DNA of 10,507 bases from Myxococcales bacterium. GTDB taxonomy: Bacteria; Myxococcota; Myxococcia; Myxococcales; Myxococcaceae. Positions 1-7,031 of this stretch are shown here, in pieces (the first letter of the stretch is position 1; every line of letters starts with the position of its first letter). Below the pieces are notes generated by a model. That model saw only the letters and a program-made list of their open reading frames with translations, was not told the origin of the DNA and ran no database searches. The translations under genes were made by a program, and so were the position numbers. The stretch spans positions 1 to 10,507 of the forward strand of contig PMBV01000041.1 in assembly GCA_003153055.1 (NCBI GenBank), in the 5' to 3' direction.

Positions 1-2
1 CG

Positions 3-3000
3 CTGCCCGAGGGCTTCGTGCCGATGTCGCTGTCGAGCACGCTGCCAGCCCGGCTCGAGCCCGACGGGCGTCTTCGGCTCCAGGTACGCCCTGGCACGTG
101 GACCGTGGAGCTCACCGCGCGCAGCCCCGGGCCCGTCACGTCGCTGCGCCGCCCTCAGCCCGACGGGCCGTGGACCGAAGGCGACGAGGTGTGGGTCTTC
201 GACGCGCGGCCGTCGCTCAGGCAAGTGCTCATCGAGGGCCTCACCGCGGTCGACCCAACGCAGACATCGCTCCCTACGGCGTGGCGTGCGTTCCCCGCCT
301 ACTCGGTGGGCGCGGAGGACGAGCTGACTCTCTCCGAGCGCCGTCGGGGCGACTCCGAGCCCGCGCCCGACATGCTGACGCTCAATCGCACCCTGTGGCT
401 CGACTTCTCGGGTGACGGCTACACGGTGAGCGACCGCATCGAAGGCCAGCTCCATCGATCCTGGCGACTCGAAGTTCAACCGGGCACCGAGCTGGGTCGC
501 GTGGTGGCCTCGGGCGCCGACCAATCCATCACTCGCCTCGAGGCCCAGGGCCCGGCAGGCGTGGAGCTCCGTCAGGGCGCGCTGGCCCTCGAGGCCGACA
601 GTCGCATGCCACGCGAGGGCGGGAGCCTGTCGGCCGTCTCCTGGGACGCGGACTTCAACCGGGTCTCGGCGACGCTGCAGTTGCCACCGGGGTGGAAGCT
701 CGTCGCCGCGCGAGGCGCCGACTCGGTCCCCGGCACCTGGGTCGACCGCTGGACGCTCTTCGACCTCTTTGTCGTCCTCATCATCGCGGTGGCGATGGGC
801 CGGCTGTTCGGCCTCGCGTGGGGCGCCCTGGCCGTGGTGACGCTGGGCCTGGGGTGGCTCGAGAGCGGCGTGCCCCAATACTCCTGGCTGGTCGCGCTGG
901 CGGCCGAGGCGGTGTTCCGGGTGCTGCCCGAGGGGAAGCTGCGGTGGCTCGTGAAGGTGGGGCGGCTCGGCGCCTGGGCGGCCCTCGTCATCTTCACGGT
1001 GGCCTTTTCGGTGCAGCACATTCGCGAGGGTATGTACCCGGCCCTGGCGCAGACCCAGAGCCTGGGCGGAGTCATGTCGTTCAGCGAATACTCCAACGAG
1101 AACGCGGCTCAGTACCAGCGCGCGGGCAGCGCCGAGGCCACCAAGTGGAAGGCGCCGGGAAAGGCACGCAGCTTCAACGTGCGCGACTTCGACCGCAACG
1201 CGACAGTCCAGACAGGCCCCGGGTTGCCTCGGTGGCAGTGGCAAGCCATCTCCATACACTTCTCCGGGGCGGTGCAGCGAGACCAACGTCTGTCTTTCTG
1301 GCTCCTCGGCCCCCGGGTCAACCTGGTGCTGTCGGTTCTGCAGGTGCTCCTGCTGGGGGTGCTGGTCCTCTGTGTGCTTGGCTTTCCTGGCGGCTTCTGG
1401 CCTCTGGGGCTGAGGCGGTGGCTCCGTCGGGCGCCCGCCGCGGCGACCGTCCTTCTCCTGGCGTTGGGAGCCCCGTCGGTCGCCCAGGCCCAGGAGGAGA
1501 GTGGCGAGCCCCCGACGGTGGACCAGGAGGAAGTCGAGGTCCCCGCACCAGCGCAGTCGCCGCCGAAGGCCAGGGCACCCAAGCGGCTGGAGCTCGACTC
1601 GAAGCTCCTCGAGCAGCTCCGCGTCCGCCTCCTCGAGCAACCCGAGTGCGCGCCCTCGTGCGCGTCGAGCCCACGCCTGCTCCTCGAGGCGGCTCCTCAC
1701 GTTCTGCGGCTGAGGCTCGAGGTGCTCTCGGGGGCGGAGACGGCCGTGCCCTTGCCCGGGAGCGCCCAACAGTGGGTGCCTCAGACGGTGGTGCTCGATG
1801 GTCGAGCCGCTCCGGGCCTTCGACGCCAGCCCGATGGCACGCTGTGGCTCGCCGTGGGGCCGGGCGTGCATCAGGTGATGATGGAAGGGCCGCTCCCGCC
1901 TCGCGAGACGGTGCAGCTCGCGCTTCCGCTGCGGAGCTACCGGGTGGAGGCGAAGCTCGACGGGTGGAAGCTCGACGGGCTGCACGAGGACGGCGTGGCC
2001 GACGAGAATCTCCAGCTCACTCGGCAGGCGACCGGCGGGGCGAAGGAGGGCGCCTCGTTGCAAGGCGGCACCCTGCCTCCCTTCGTGCGGGTGGAGCGCA
2101 CCGTGGTGCTGGGCCTCAAGTGGACGGTGGAGACGACGGTGCGCCGGGTGACGCCGACGGGCAACGCGGTGGTGCTCGAGGTTCCGCTCCTACCAGGCGA
2201 ATCGGTCACCACCAGCGACGTCCGAGTGCAAGGCGGCACGGCCCTCGTCAACATGCCGGCCAGCGTCACCGAGGTGAGCTGGAGCTCGGTGCTCGATGCC
2301 AAGCCGCCCCTCGAGCTGACGGCTCCCAAGGCGCTCTCGTGGTTCGAGGTGTGGCGCCTCGAGGTGAGCCCGGTGTGGCACGTGACGCTGGGCGGAATTC
2401 CGGTGGTGCACCAGCAGGATGCGAGCGGCGTGCGGCTGCCGGAGTGGCGCCCGTGGCCCGAGGAGCACGTGCGGGTCGACATCGTTCGCCCTGAGGCGCT
2501 CGAGGGTCAGACGCTGACGGTCGACCAGTCATCGCTCACCGTCTCACCCGGCGCGCGGGCCACCGACGTGACGTTCACGGCGAACTTCCGCTCCTCGCGC
2601 GGAGGGTTGCACCCCTTCACGCTGCCCGAGGGCGCGAGCCTTCAAGACGTCACCATCAACGGCGCCCAGCAGCCGATTCGGCAAGAGGGGCAGACGGTCG
2701 CCATCCCGTTGGTGCCCGGCTCCCAGTCGGTGGCGCTGTCGTGGCGGGAGACGGGGGGCATGACGACGAGCTGGCGGACGCCGGCCCTCGATGTGGGCAC
2801 CCCCACGGTGAACGCCAACCTCGAGGTGCGGGTCCCCTCGAGTCGCTGGGTGCTGCTGGTGGGCGGGCCCGGGCTGGGGCCGGCGGTGCTGTTCTGGAGT
2901 TTCCTCCTGGTGCTGCTGCTCGTCTCGGTGGGCCTGGGCCGCGCGAAGTGGACCCCGCTCGCCGTGCGTCACTGGGTGCTCCTGGCGCTGGGGCTCTCGC

Positions 3001-3464
3001 AGGCGCCGATCCCCGCCATTGGTTTCGTGTTCGCCTGGCTGCTCTTCGTCGCCTGGCGCGAGAAGGAGCTCGACCTCGGCCCCGCGTGGTTCGACCTGCG
3101 GCAGTTGGCCATGGTGGCCGGCACCGTCGTGGCGCTCGGGATTCTCGGAGTGAGCGTGTACGACGGGCTGTTGGGCGAGCTCGAGATGCAGGTTCGGGGG
3201 AATGGTTCGGACGCGTCGCTGCTGCGCTGGTTCCAGGACCGAACCGTGGCCAGTTACCCCACGGCGTGGGTCCTCTCGGCGCCGATGCTCGTCTATCGCG
3301 GGGCGATGCTGCTGTGGTCGCTGTGGATGGCGCTGTCCCTCGTGAAGTGGCTCAAGTGGGGCTGGGTGTCGTTCTCGGCGGGAGGGCTGTGGAGGCGGAG
3401 CCCCAAGGTCGTGCGTCCTCCTCCGCAACCCCGGAGTCCGACTGGGCATGGAGGGGCGACTTGA
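3..3464 (+). CDS. Large two-module membrane protein of unknown function (5' end outside window)
   Basis: The frame is already open at the left edge (codons for LPEGF precede the first GTG at 18), so the true start lies upstream. I do not recognise the family. Residues counted from position 18: a beta-rich, soluble-looking region (1-240), about four hydrophobic segments (about 247-335), a polar loop, a strong membrane segment (about 434-456), then RRWLRR plus a hydrophobic stretch ending APSVAQA (about 467-491), which looks like an internal signal peptide. An acidic/Pro-rich linker (about 492-525) and a second beta-rich region (about 530-945) follow, then four or five membrane segments (about 955-1116) and a basic, Pro-rich tail. 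The halves look related: a PDG-x-L-x-L-x-V-x-PG pattern occurs near residue 15 and again near 605, and both beta regions lead into a membrane block. By comparison with the second half, roughly 100 N-terminal residues are missing. It probably sits in the cell envelope. The reading frame is certain; the role is unknown. Confidence 0.85.
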   Translation: MPEGFVPMSLSSTLPARLEPDGRLRLQVRPGTWTVELTARSPGPVTSLRRPQPDGPWTEGDEVWVFDARPSLRQVLIEGLTAVDPTQTSLPTAWRAFPAYSVGAEDELTLSERRRGDSEPAPDMLTLNRTLWLDFSGDGYTVSDRIEGQLHRSWRLEVQPGTELGRVVASGADQSITRLEAQGPAGVELRQGALALEADSRMPREGGSLSAVSWDADFNRVSATLQLPPGWKLVAARGADSVPGTWVDRWTLFDLFVVLIIAVAMGRLFGLAWGALAVVTLGLGWLESGVPQYSWLVALAAEAVFRVLPEGKLRWLVKVGRLGAWAALVIFTVAFSVQHIREGMYPALAQTQSLGGVMSFSEYSNENAAQYQRAGSAEATKWKAPGKARSFNVRDFDRNATVQTGPGLPRWQWQAISIHFSGAVQRDQRLSFWLLGPRVNLVLSVLQVLLLGVLVLCVLGFPGGFWPLGLRRWLRRAPAAATVLLLALGAPSVAQAQEESGEPPTVDQEEVEVPAPAQSPPKARAPKRLELDSKLLEQLRVRLLEQPECAPSCASSPRLLLEAAPHVLRLRLEVLSGAETAVPLPGSAQQWVPQTVVLDGRAAPGLRRQPDGTLWLAVGPGVHQVMMEGPLPPRETVQLALPLRSYRVEAKLDGWKLDGLHEDGVADENLQLTRQATGGAKEGASLQGGTLPPFVRVERTVVLGLKWTVETTVRRVTPTGNAVVLEVPLLPGESVTTSDVRVQGGTALVNMPASVTEVSWSSVLDAKPPLELTAPKALSWFEVWRLEVSPVWHVTLGGIPVVHQQDASGVRLPEWRPWPEEHVRVDIVRPEALEGQTLTVDQSSLTVSPGARATDVTFTANFRSSRGGLHPFTLPEGASLQDVTINGAQQPIRQEGQTVAIPLVPGSQSVALSWRETGGMTTSWRTPALDVGTPTVNANLEVRVPSSRWVLLVGGPGLGPAVLFWSFLLVLLLVSVGLGRAKWTPLAVRHWVLLALGLSQAPIPAIGFVFAWLLFVAWREKELDLGPAWFDLRQLAMVAGTVVALGILGVSVYDGLLGELEMQVRGNGSDASLLRWFQDRTVASYPTAWVLSAPMLVYRGAMLLWSLWMALSLVKWLKWGWVSFSAGGLWRRSPKVVRPPPQPRSPTGHGGAT
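3450..3456 (+). promoter_or_regulatory. Strong Shine-Dalgarno-like GGAGGGG inside the end of the large membrane gene
   Basis: GGAGGGG lies 4 bases before a TTG at 3461, in frame with the next gene. That TTG overlaps the TGA stop of the upstream gene (TTGA, 3461-3464), a typical translational-coupling arrangement. It raises the possibility that the next gene starts at 3461, not at the ATG at 3497, which has no clear ribosome binding site. Confidence 0.4.
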
Positions 3465-3496
3465 ATATTCTCTCGAGTCCCGCGTTGAGTCGTTTC

Positions 3497-4204
3497 ATGG
3501 GTTACCGCTCGCTCCGGATTGTCCTGGTTGCAGCCGTTGGAGTTGGAACGACTGCCGTTGCTCAGGAGGTGCAGGAAGAGCAGGCGCCTCCGCAGCAGTA
3601 TCAACAGCCGCAGTATCCGCCGCCGCCGCCGCCACAGTACGTCCCACCGCCGCCGCCTCAGCGACCGCCGAGGCCAAAACACCGCGCGTTCGATCTCGCG
3701 TTCATCGGAACTGGGAGCCTCGGGGTCACCAACCCCTCCGTCGGTTACACCGCGAGCTTCAGGGCTGAGATGGACATCAGCCGGGTGGGCGTCGAGCTGG
3801 CGTTCAATCACTTCTACTCGCCGGGCTGGGCCAACTCCGAGGTCAACGGGATGACCGGGCTCCTGGGGTATTCCATCTACTCGGGCCCGAAGGGGCGGTT
3901 TCGGGTCTTGGCCGGCGCCGACGTGGCCATCACTCCCTCGGTCGTACAGGTCGGTCCTACCTTCGGAGTCAACACCCGCCTGGGCATGGGGCTCTTCGGG
4001 CTCGACGCGGCCGCCATGGTGACGCCGCTCCCGTTCCGAATGTTCGAGGCCCGCGTCGCTGGAGTCCTCAAGATTCTCATCCTCGAGGTGCATCTGGGCT
4101 GGAGGTTCCAGGTGCTCGATGCTTCGGAGGGAGGCTCGTTCAGGACGTTTCTTCAGGCGCCCAGCGTGAACGGTCCGTACGTCGGCGTGGGGATACGGAT
4201 TTAG
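3497..4204 (+). CDS. Secreted outer-membrane beta-barrel-like protein with Pro/Gln-rich linker
   Basis: This is a 235-residue protein. Residues 1-22 form a clear Sec signal peptide: basic n-region (Arg4, Arg7), hydrophobic core, and AVA before Gln23. A low-complexity linker rich in Gln, Pro and Tyr (about 29-61, with runs of six and five prolines) follows, ending in a basic RPPRPK patch. The rest (about 64-235) alternates polar and hydrophobic residues with many Gly and aromatic residues, as in small outer-membrane beta barrels, and ends in a strand-like segment finishing in Ile. No enzymatic motif is visible. The Pro-rich segment may span periplasm or peptidoglycan (inference). I chose ATG 3497 because it gives a compact signal peptide; TTG 3461 adds 12 residues and has a better ribosome binding site. 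The gene follows the large membrane gene with almost no gap, so the two are probably co-transcribed. The specific function is unknown. Confidence 0.82.
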   Translation: MGYRSLRIVLVAAVGVGTTAVAQEVQEEQAPPQQYQQPQYPPPPPPQYVPPPPPQRPPRPKHRAFDLAFIGTGSLGVTNPSVGYTASFRAEMDISRVGVELAFNHFYSPGWANSEVNGMTGLLGYSIYSGPKGRFRVLAGADVAITPSVVQVGPTFGVNTRLGMGLFGLDAAAMVTPLPFRMFEARVAGVLKILILEVHLGWRFQVLDASEGGSFRTFLQAPSVNGPYVGVGIRI

Positions 4205-4334
4205 GTTGGGTTGGGAGTGGGCTTGGCGCTGAGCCTGAGGCACCGCTCATCCGCAGTGGACGGACTTCAGTCTGGGCGTTCGTTCCCCCACTCTCCCCCG
4301 CCCCTCGCCCGCCGGGCAAGGGGGGCCCGCTCAT

Positions 4335-4350
4335 AGGGCCGCGGGGCCCT
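4335..4350. repeat. Short GC-rich hairpin (6-bp stem, 4-base loop)
   Basis: AGGGCC and GGCCCT pair around the loop GCGG. The hairpin lies 130 bases after the stop of the beta-barrel gene. There is no T tract, so it is not a textbook intrinsic terminator, and stems this short are common by chance in GC-rich DNA. Confidence 0.25.
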
Positions 4351-4468
4351 GGACCACCGCACTGGCCACGGTCGCCTTCTGGGTGGCTCAACGTTGGCTG
4401 GGCGTGCCGGCTCGTTCGGGCCTTCTCCACCGCACTCGTTCCCTCTGACTCGAGAGCTTCAGGGTTCA

Positions 4469-4489
4469 GGCAAGGCCCTCGGTCTTGCC
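4469..4489. terminator. 9-bp stem hairpin downstream of the squalene synthase gene
   Basis: GGCAAGGCC pairs with GGTCTTGCC around a 3-base CTC loop, with one G-T wobble. It lies 68 bases past the squalene synthase stop on the minus strand and 264 bases past the beta-barrel stop on the plus strand. No T tract follows on either strand. It may be a terminator aided by other factors or a 3'-end stabilising structure. The stem is directly visible; the function is inferred. Confidence 0.4.
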
Positions 4490-4545
4490 CCCTCTGCCGG
4501 TCAACGACACCCGTGGACCCAGGCACCATCGCTCCATCATCATAG

Positions 4546-4557
4546 ACAGTTTACTGT
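4546..4557. repeat. 12-bp palindrome ACAGT-TT-ACTGT just after the squalene synthase stop
   Basis: The half-sites ACAGT and ACTGT are separated by TT and touch the stop codon (minus strand) of the squalene synthase gene. The same half-sites with a 1-base spacer occur at 5519-5529 in front of that gene. This could be a protein-binding site or chance. Confidence 0.3.
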
Positions 4558-5487
4558 TCAGGCATCGGCCCGACCGCGGAGGTCGAGCTGGCCCCCCACC
4601 TCGAGCGCGTGCTGCAGGCCGCCCACCAGACGAACCACATCGGCTCGCGTTACCTTGGACCCCGGGCCGTGCTTTTCGAGGCGGTCCAACGAAGCATTGG
4701 CCAATACAACCGAGGTACCTGTGAAGGCGACGTATCCGTTGGGGGCCCCTCCTCGCCGCAGCGTGAGCACGTAGTCCCCCGCCTCGTCGAGATCGCGCCG
4801 GGCCAGTGCGAAGATTTCACTTTTGGGCACCTGAGGTGGCAGGTACACCCGCCCATCGCGAGCGTCGTCGCCGGCATCCTTCAAGATGTTCACCAATTGG
4901 AGCCCCTCACCGAAGGCCACCATGTGCCTCGCCAGCGCCGCCGCCTCACTCTTGAGGCTCGTCGCGTCGTCGACGAATACCTCAGTCAACAGTTCACCGA
5001 CGATGCCCGCGACGATGTAGCAGTAGTCCTGCAGGTCCTTCACCGAGGTGAGCCGCAGATTCCCTCGCTCGTCGGCGCGCCCCACCACCTTCGCCATGCC
5101 CTCGCAGGTCCGGAGCGCGTGCCGCAGCACGATGGCCCTGGCCGTGGGAGACATGCCGTCACACTCGGCGATGACCGCCCCCGTCTTCCCCAACAGCTCG
5201 AGGTACCCCGCGTGCGCCACCGGCGGCCGATCGAGCCACCGCTCCTCGAGCACCTTCGCTCGCTCGCCCCGCGGCCCGGCCTCGAGCCCGAGGAGCGAGG
5301 AGAACTCTCTCAGCGCTTCGAGCCGTGAAGCCCGTGGCCAGTCGGTCGCGTCTTCGAATGTGTCTGCGATGCGAAACAAGAGATATGCCACTGAGACCGT
5401 CTTGCGCGTCGGCTCCGGCAACATGGGAATGGCTAACGCAAAGGTGCGGCTGGTCTTTGCAAGCAAATTGTCCAGATCCACGCTCAT
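4558..5487 (-). CDS. sqs: Squalene synthase-type trans-isoprenyl condensing enzyme (squalene/phytoene synthase family)
   Basis: This 309-residue protein has the family length. Family members join two prenyl diphosphates head-to-head; squalene synthase makes squalene from two farnesyl diphosphates using NADPH. Visible features are SRTFALAIPMLP at residues 13-24, the first Asp-rich motif DTFED (42-46), YCYIVAGIVGELL (155-167), the second Asp-rich motif in NILKDAGDD (Asp204, Asp208), and GRVYLP (212-217). DTFED resembles the DTxED of squalene synthases more than the DDxxD type of phytoene synthases, and the YCxxVAGxVG segment fits both. There is no C-terminal membrane anchor, as expected for a bacterial enzyme. 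I chose the start at 5487 because AAGAGGT lies 5 bases upstream; an upstream ATG (5526) would add 13 residues without a clear benefit. The gene diverges from a squalene monooxygenase-like gene, which supports squalene over phytoene as product. The family is near certain; the exact product is probable. Confidence 0.85.
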   Translation of the reverse strand: MSVDLDNLLAKTSRTFALAIPMLPEPTRKTVSVAYLLFRIADTFEDATDWPRASRLEALREFSSLLGLEAGPRGERAKVLEERWLDRPPVAHAGYLELLGKTGAVIAECDGMSPTARAIVLRHALRTCEGMAKVVGRADERGNLRLTSVKDLQDYCYIVAGIVGELLTEVFVDDATSLKSEAAALARHMVAFGEGLQLVNILKDAGDDARDGRVYLPPQVPKSEIFALARRDLDEAGDYVLTLRRGGAPNGYVAFTGTSVVLANASLDRLEKHGPGSKVTRADVVRLVGGLQHALEVGGQLDLRGRADA

Positions 5488-5491
5488 GGTG

Positions 5492-5498
5492 ACCTCTT
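5492..5498 (-). promoter_or_regulatory. Ribosome binding site of the squalene synthase gene
   Basis: On the minus strand AAGAGGT lies 5 bases before the ATG at 5487. This supports that start over the in-frame ATG 13 codons upstream. Confidence 0.65.
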
Positions 5499-5513
5499 TC
5501 GTCAGCACTTTTT

Positions 5514-5564
5514 GGGTCACAGTCACTGTCAGTCGTCAGCGAGTGAGTGCTGGTACGGTGACCC
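5514..5564. promoter_or_regulatory. Divergent control region with inverted repeat GGGTCAC...GTGACCC
   Basis: Perfect 7-bp arms at 5514-5520 and 5558-5564 are separated by 37 bases, inside the 167-base gap between the divergent squalene synthase (start 5487) and monooxygenase (start 5655) genes. A third copy of the core, GGTGACC, is at 5488-5494, overlapping the leader of the squalene synthase gene. The arrangement fits a dimeric regulator binding two sites to control both directions. No convincing sigma-70 -35/-10 pair was found in either direction. The regulator is unknown. Confidence 0.45.
5519..5529. repeat. 11-bp palindrome ACAGT-C-ACTGT in the divergent promoter region
   Basis: These are perfect half-sites around one C, partly overlapping the left GGGTCAC arm. 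The half-sites match those of the palindrome at 4546-4557 on the other side of the squalene synthase gene. Possible operator. Confidence 0.35.
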
Positions 5565-5654
5565 TTATCACTTAGTTGAGCGCGCGGGGTCTCGACAGTA
5601 AAGGAGACACGCCAACCGAGCCCGGCACAGGGCACGCCAGAAAGTGAGTAGACG

Positions 5655-7031
5655 ATGTCACCAGAAGTGATTGTCGTCGGGGGAGGATTCACCGGCACTG
5701 CCTTCGCCGCCGCCATGGCCGCCAAGGGAGCACGAGTTCAGGTCTTCGAGGGTTCTCCATCGACCATCACCGCTTTTCGCGGCGAGCTGATTCACCCGCG
5801 CGGTGTGCGGGCGCTCGACTCGCTGGGCCTCAAGGAGCCGCTGTTCGCCGCCGGTGGCGTTCCCGTCAGCGGCTTCGCGGTGACACCGGGCGCCGATCGC
5901 CCCGCCGTCCTTCTGCCCTATGGAGAAGACCGGGGCCCAGGCCTCGGAATCGATCACCCCGCGATGGTGCTGGCCATGCGCCGCGCCGTCTCCGAGCGCC
6001 AGAACGTCAGCATCACCGTGGGTGAGCGCATCGTCGACTTCGCCCGCGAAGGTGAGCGCATCGTCGGCGTGAAGAAGGCCGACGGTACGGTCGTGAAGGC
6101 CGACCTGGTGGTGGTGGCCGACGGGCGCGCGTCCAAGCTCCGGCCGCTCCTCGGGCTCGATCCCAGGATTCGGCTTCTCTCCTACACCATCGCCGTCGGC
6201 GTGAAGGGGAACCTGCTGCCCCACGCTGCCTACGGACACGTGTTCTTGGGCGGGCCAGGGCCCATCCTCGCCTATCCTTACGGCGATGGGCTGGCCCGCT
6301 TCTGCATCGACCTCCCCGTGGGCCTGGCCAAGGGCAACGACGCCATCGTGGCGGTGCTGAAGAAAGACTACGCCCCCTTCGTGCCCTCGCCTCTGCGCGA
6401 GGCCCTGGTGCAGGTGCTCGAGACCGAAGCCTTCGAGGCCTGCGCCACGCACTCCATCAGCACCTACGCCTGCGCCGCGCCGGGAGTCGCCCTCATCGGT
6501 GACGCGGCGGGGTGCGGCCACCCGCTCACCGCGTCGGGCATGACCAACGCGATGAACGACGTGCTGGCCCTCGCCGAGCTCGTCGCCACCCAGGGCCCGA
6601 CGGATCGAGCGCTCGAGCAGTACCAGCGCCGACGCTACGACTTCATTCGCATGCGCGAGCTGTTTACCGACGCCCTCTACGAGGTGTTCCGCGGGCACGA
6701 CCAGGGCTCGAAGTCGCTCCAGGCCGGCATCTTCCGGTACTGGGCAGGCTCGGAGCGCTCCCGCACCGCCTCGATGGACATTCTCTCGGGCGAGGAGCTG
6801 CGAACCTCGCGCTTCGTCGTCGAATACTCGCGGGTCTTCGGGCTCTCGGCGCTGGATCTCCTCGAGGGCATCGCGCGCGAACCGGACTTCGCCGAGGGCT
6901 CACGGAAGATTCGCTCGCTGATGGCCACCAGCTTCGGCCGCATGGAGGACGTCGTCGAACGCACCGCGCGCAAGGTGGTCGACCGGTACCGGCTCAAGCT
7001 CCATCGTGGGCAGAGCCAGGCTTCTCCATGA
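5655..7031 (+). CDS. sqe: Squalene monooxygenase (squalene epoxidase)-type FAD-dependent oxygenase
   Basis: This is a 458-residue protein. Squalene monooxygenase uses FAD, O2 and NADPH-derived electrons to make 2,3-oxidosqualene, the precursor of sterols. An N-terminal Rossmann FAD site has GGGFTG (9-14) and Glu32 after the second strand. FRGELIHPRG (41-50) matches the GELLQPGG signature of eukaryotic squalene epoxidases. VVVADGRASKLR (152-163) is the second nucleotide-binding DG motif. GDAAGCGHPLTASGMT (282-297) matches the C-terminal GD...HPLTGGGMT signature, and FTDALYEVF further on corresponds to a conserved C-terminal helix. It is shorter than the animal enzyme and lacks an N-terminal membrane anchor, as bacterial forms do. 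The Shine-Dalgarno upstream of ATG 5655 is weak. The gene overlaps the next by 4 bases. The alternative, a geranylgeranyl reductase-like or other group A flavoprotein, fits the HPLT and GEL motifs less well. Confidence 0.85.
   Translation: MSPEVIVVGGGFTGTAFAAAMAAKGARVQVFEGSPSTITAFRGELIHPRGVRALDSLGLKEPLFAAGGVPVSGFAVTPGADRPAVLLPYGEDRGPGLGIDHPAMVLAMRRAVSERQNVSITVGERIVDFAREGERIVGVKKADGTVVKADLVVVADGRASKLRPLLGLDPRIRLLSYTIAVGVKGNLLPHAAYGHVFLGGPGPILAYPYGDGLARFCIDLPVGLAKGNDAIVAVLKKDYAPFVPSPLREALVQVLETEAFEACATHSISTYACAAPGVALIGDAAGCGHPLTASGMTNAMNDVLALAELVATQGPTDRALEQYQRRRYDFIRMRELFTDALYEVFRGHDQGSKSLQAGIFRYWAGSERSRTASMDILSGEELRTSRFVVEYSRVFGLSALDLLEGIAREPDFAEGSRKIRSLMATSFGRMEDVVERTARKVVDRYRLKLHRGQSQASP

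Larger units (their letters stand above)
4205..4557. other. 353-base non-coding stretch between convergent genes
   Basis: This lies between the stop of the beta-barrel gene (+) and the stop of the squalene synthase gene (-). Open frames here give low-complexity Arg/Ser/Pro/Gly translations and look like noise. The stretch holds a C-rich then G-rich segment (about 4283-4350) and two hairpins listed separately. I see no tRNA, insertion-sequence end or coding signal. Its likely role is transcription termination for both convergent genes. Confidence 0.6.

Noticed and set aside
692..2494. A 600-codon plus-strand open frame inside the large membrane gene
   Set aside because: Its translation is an Arg/Gly/Ala-rich shadow typical of GC-rich DNA, while the overlapping frame has clear membrane segments and domain structure.
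2544..3449. A 301-codon minus-strand open frame
   Set aside because: It is dominated by Arg, His, Pro and Gln with no fold-like pattern, and is antisense to the well-supported membrane gene.
2741..3496. Long upstream extension of the beta-barrel gene
   Set aside because: It overlaps the membrane gene in another frame and translates to low-complexity Arg/Gly sequence; the signal peptide sets the real start near 3497 or 3461.
3610..3665. CCG/CCGCC repeats as a DNA tandem repeat
   Set aside because: They simply encode the proline runs of the linker, with irregular units.
4140..4529. A 129-codon minus-strand open frame over the convergent gap
   Set aside because: It is low-complexity Gly/Pro/Ser/Arg without a ribosome binding site or fold signal, and overlaps the end of the beta-barrel gene.
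4609..5328. Plus-strand open frame opposite the squalene synthase gene
   Set aside because: It is antisense to a gene with complete family motifs and has no recognisable content.
5575..5604. A TTGAGC ... TAAAGG sigma-70-like promoter for the epoxidase gene
   Set aside because: The -10 match is poor and many equal matches would occur by chance, so it was not listed as a feature.
6512..7027. Upstream extension of the SMT gene
   Set aside because: It would overlap the epoxidase in another frame with Arg-rich nonsense; ATG 7028 gives the expected family N-terminus and an ATGA overlap.
5655..7031. Geranylgeranyl reductase or generic FAD oxidoreductase
   Set aside because: The GELIHPRG and HPLTASGMT segments and the downstream ALYEVF helix match squalene epoxidases better, and the neighbours agree.
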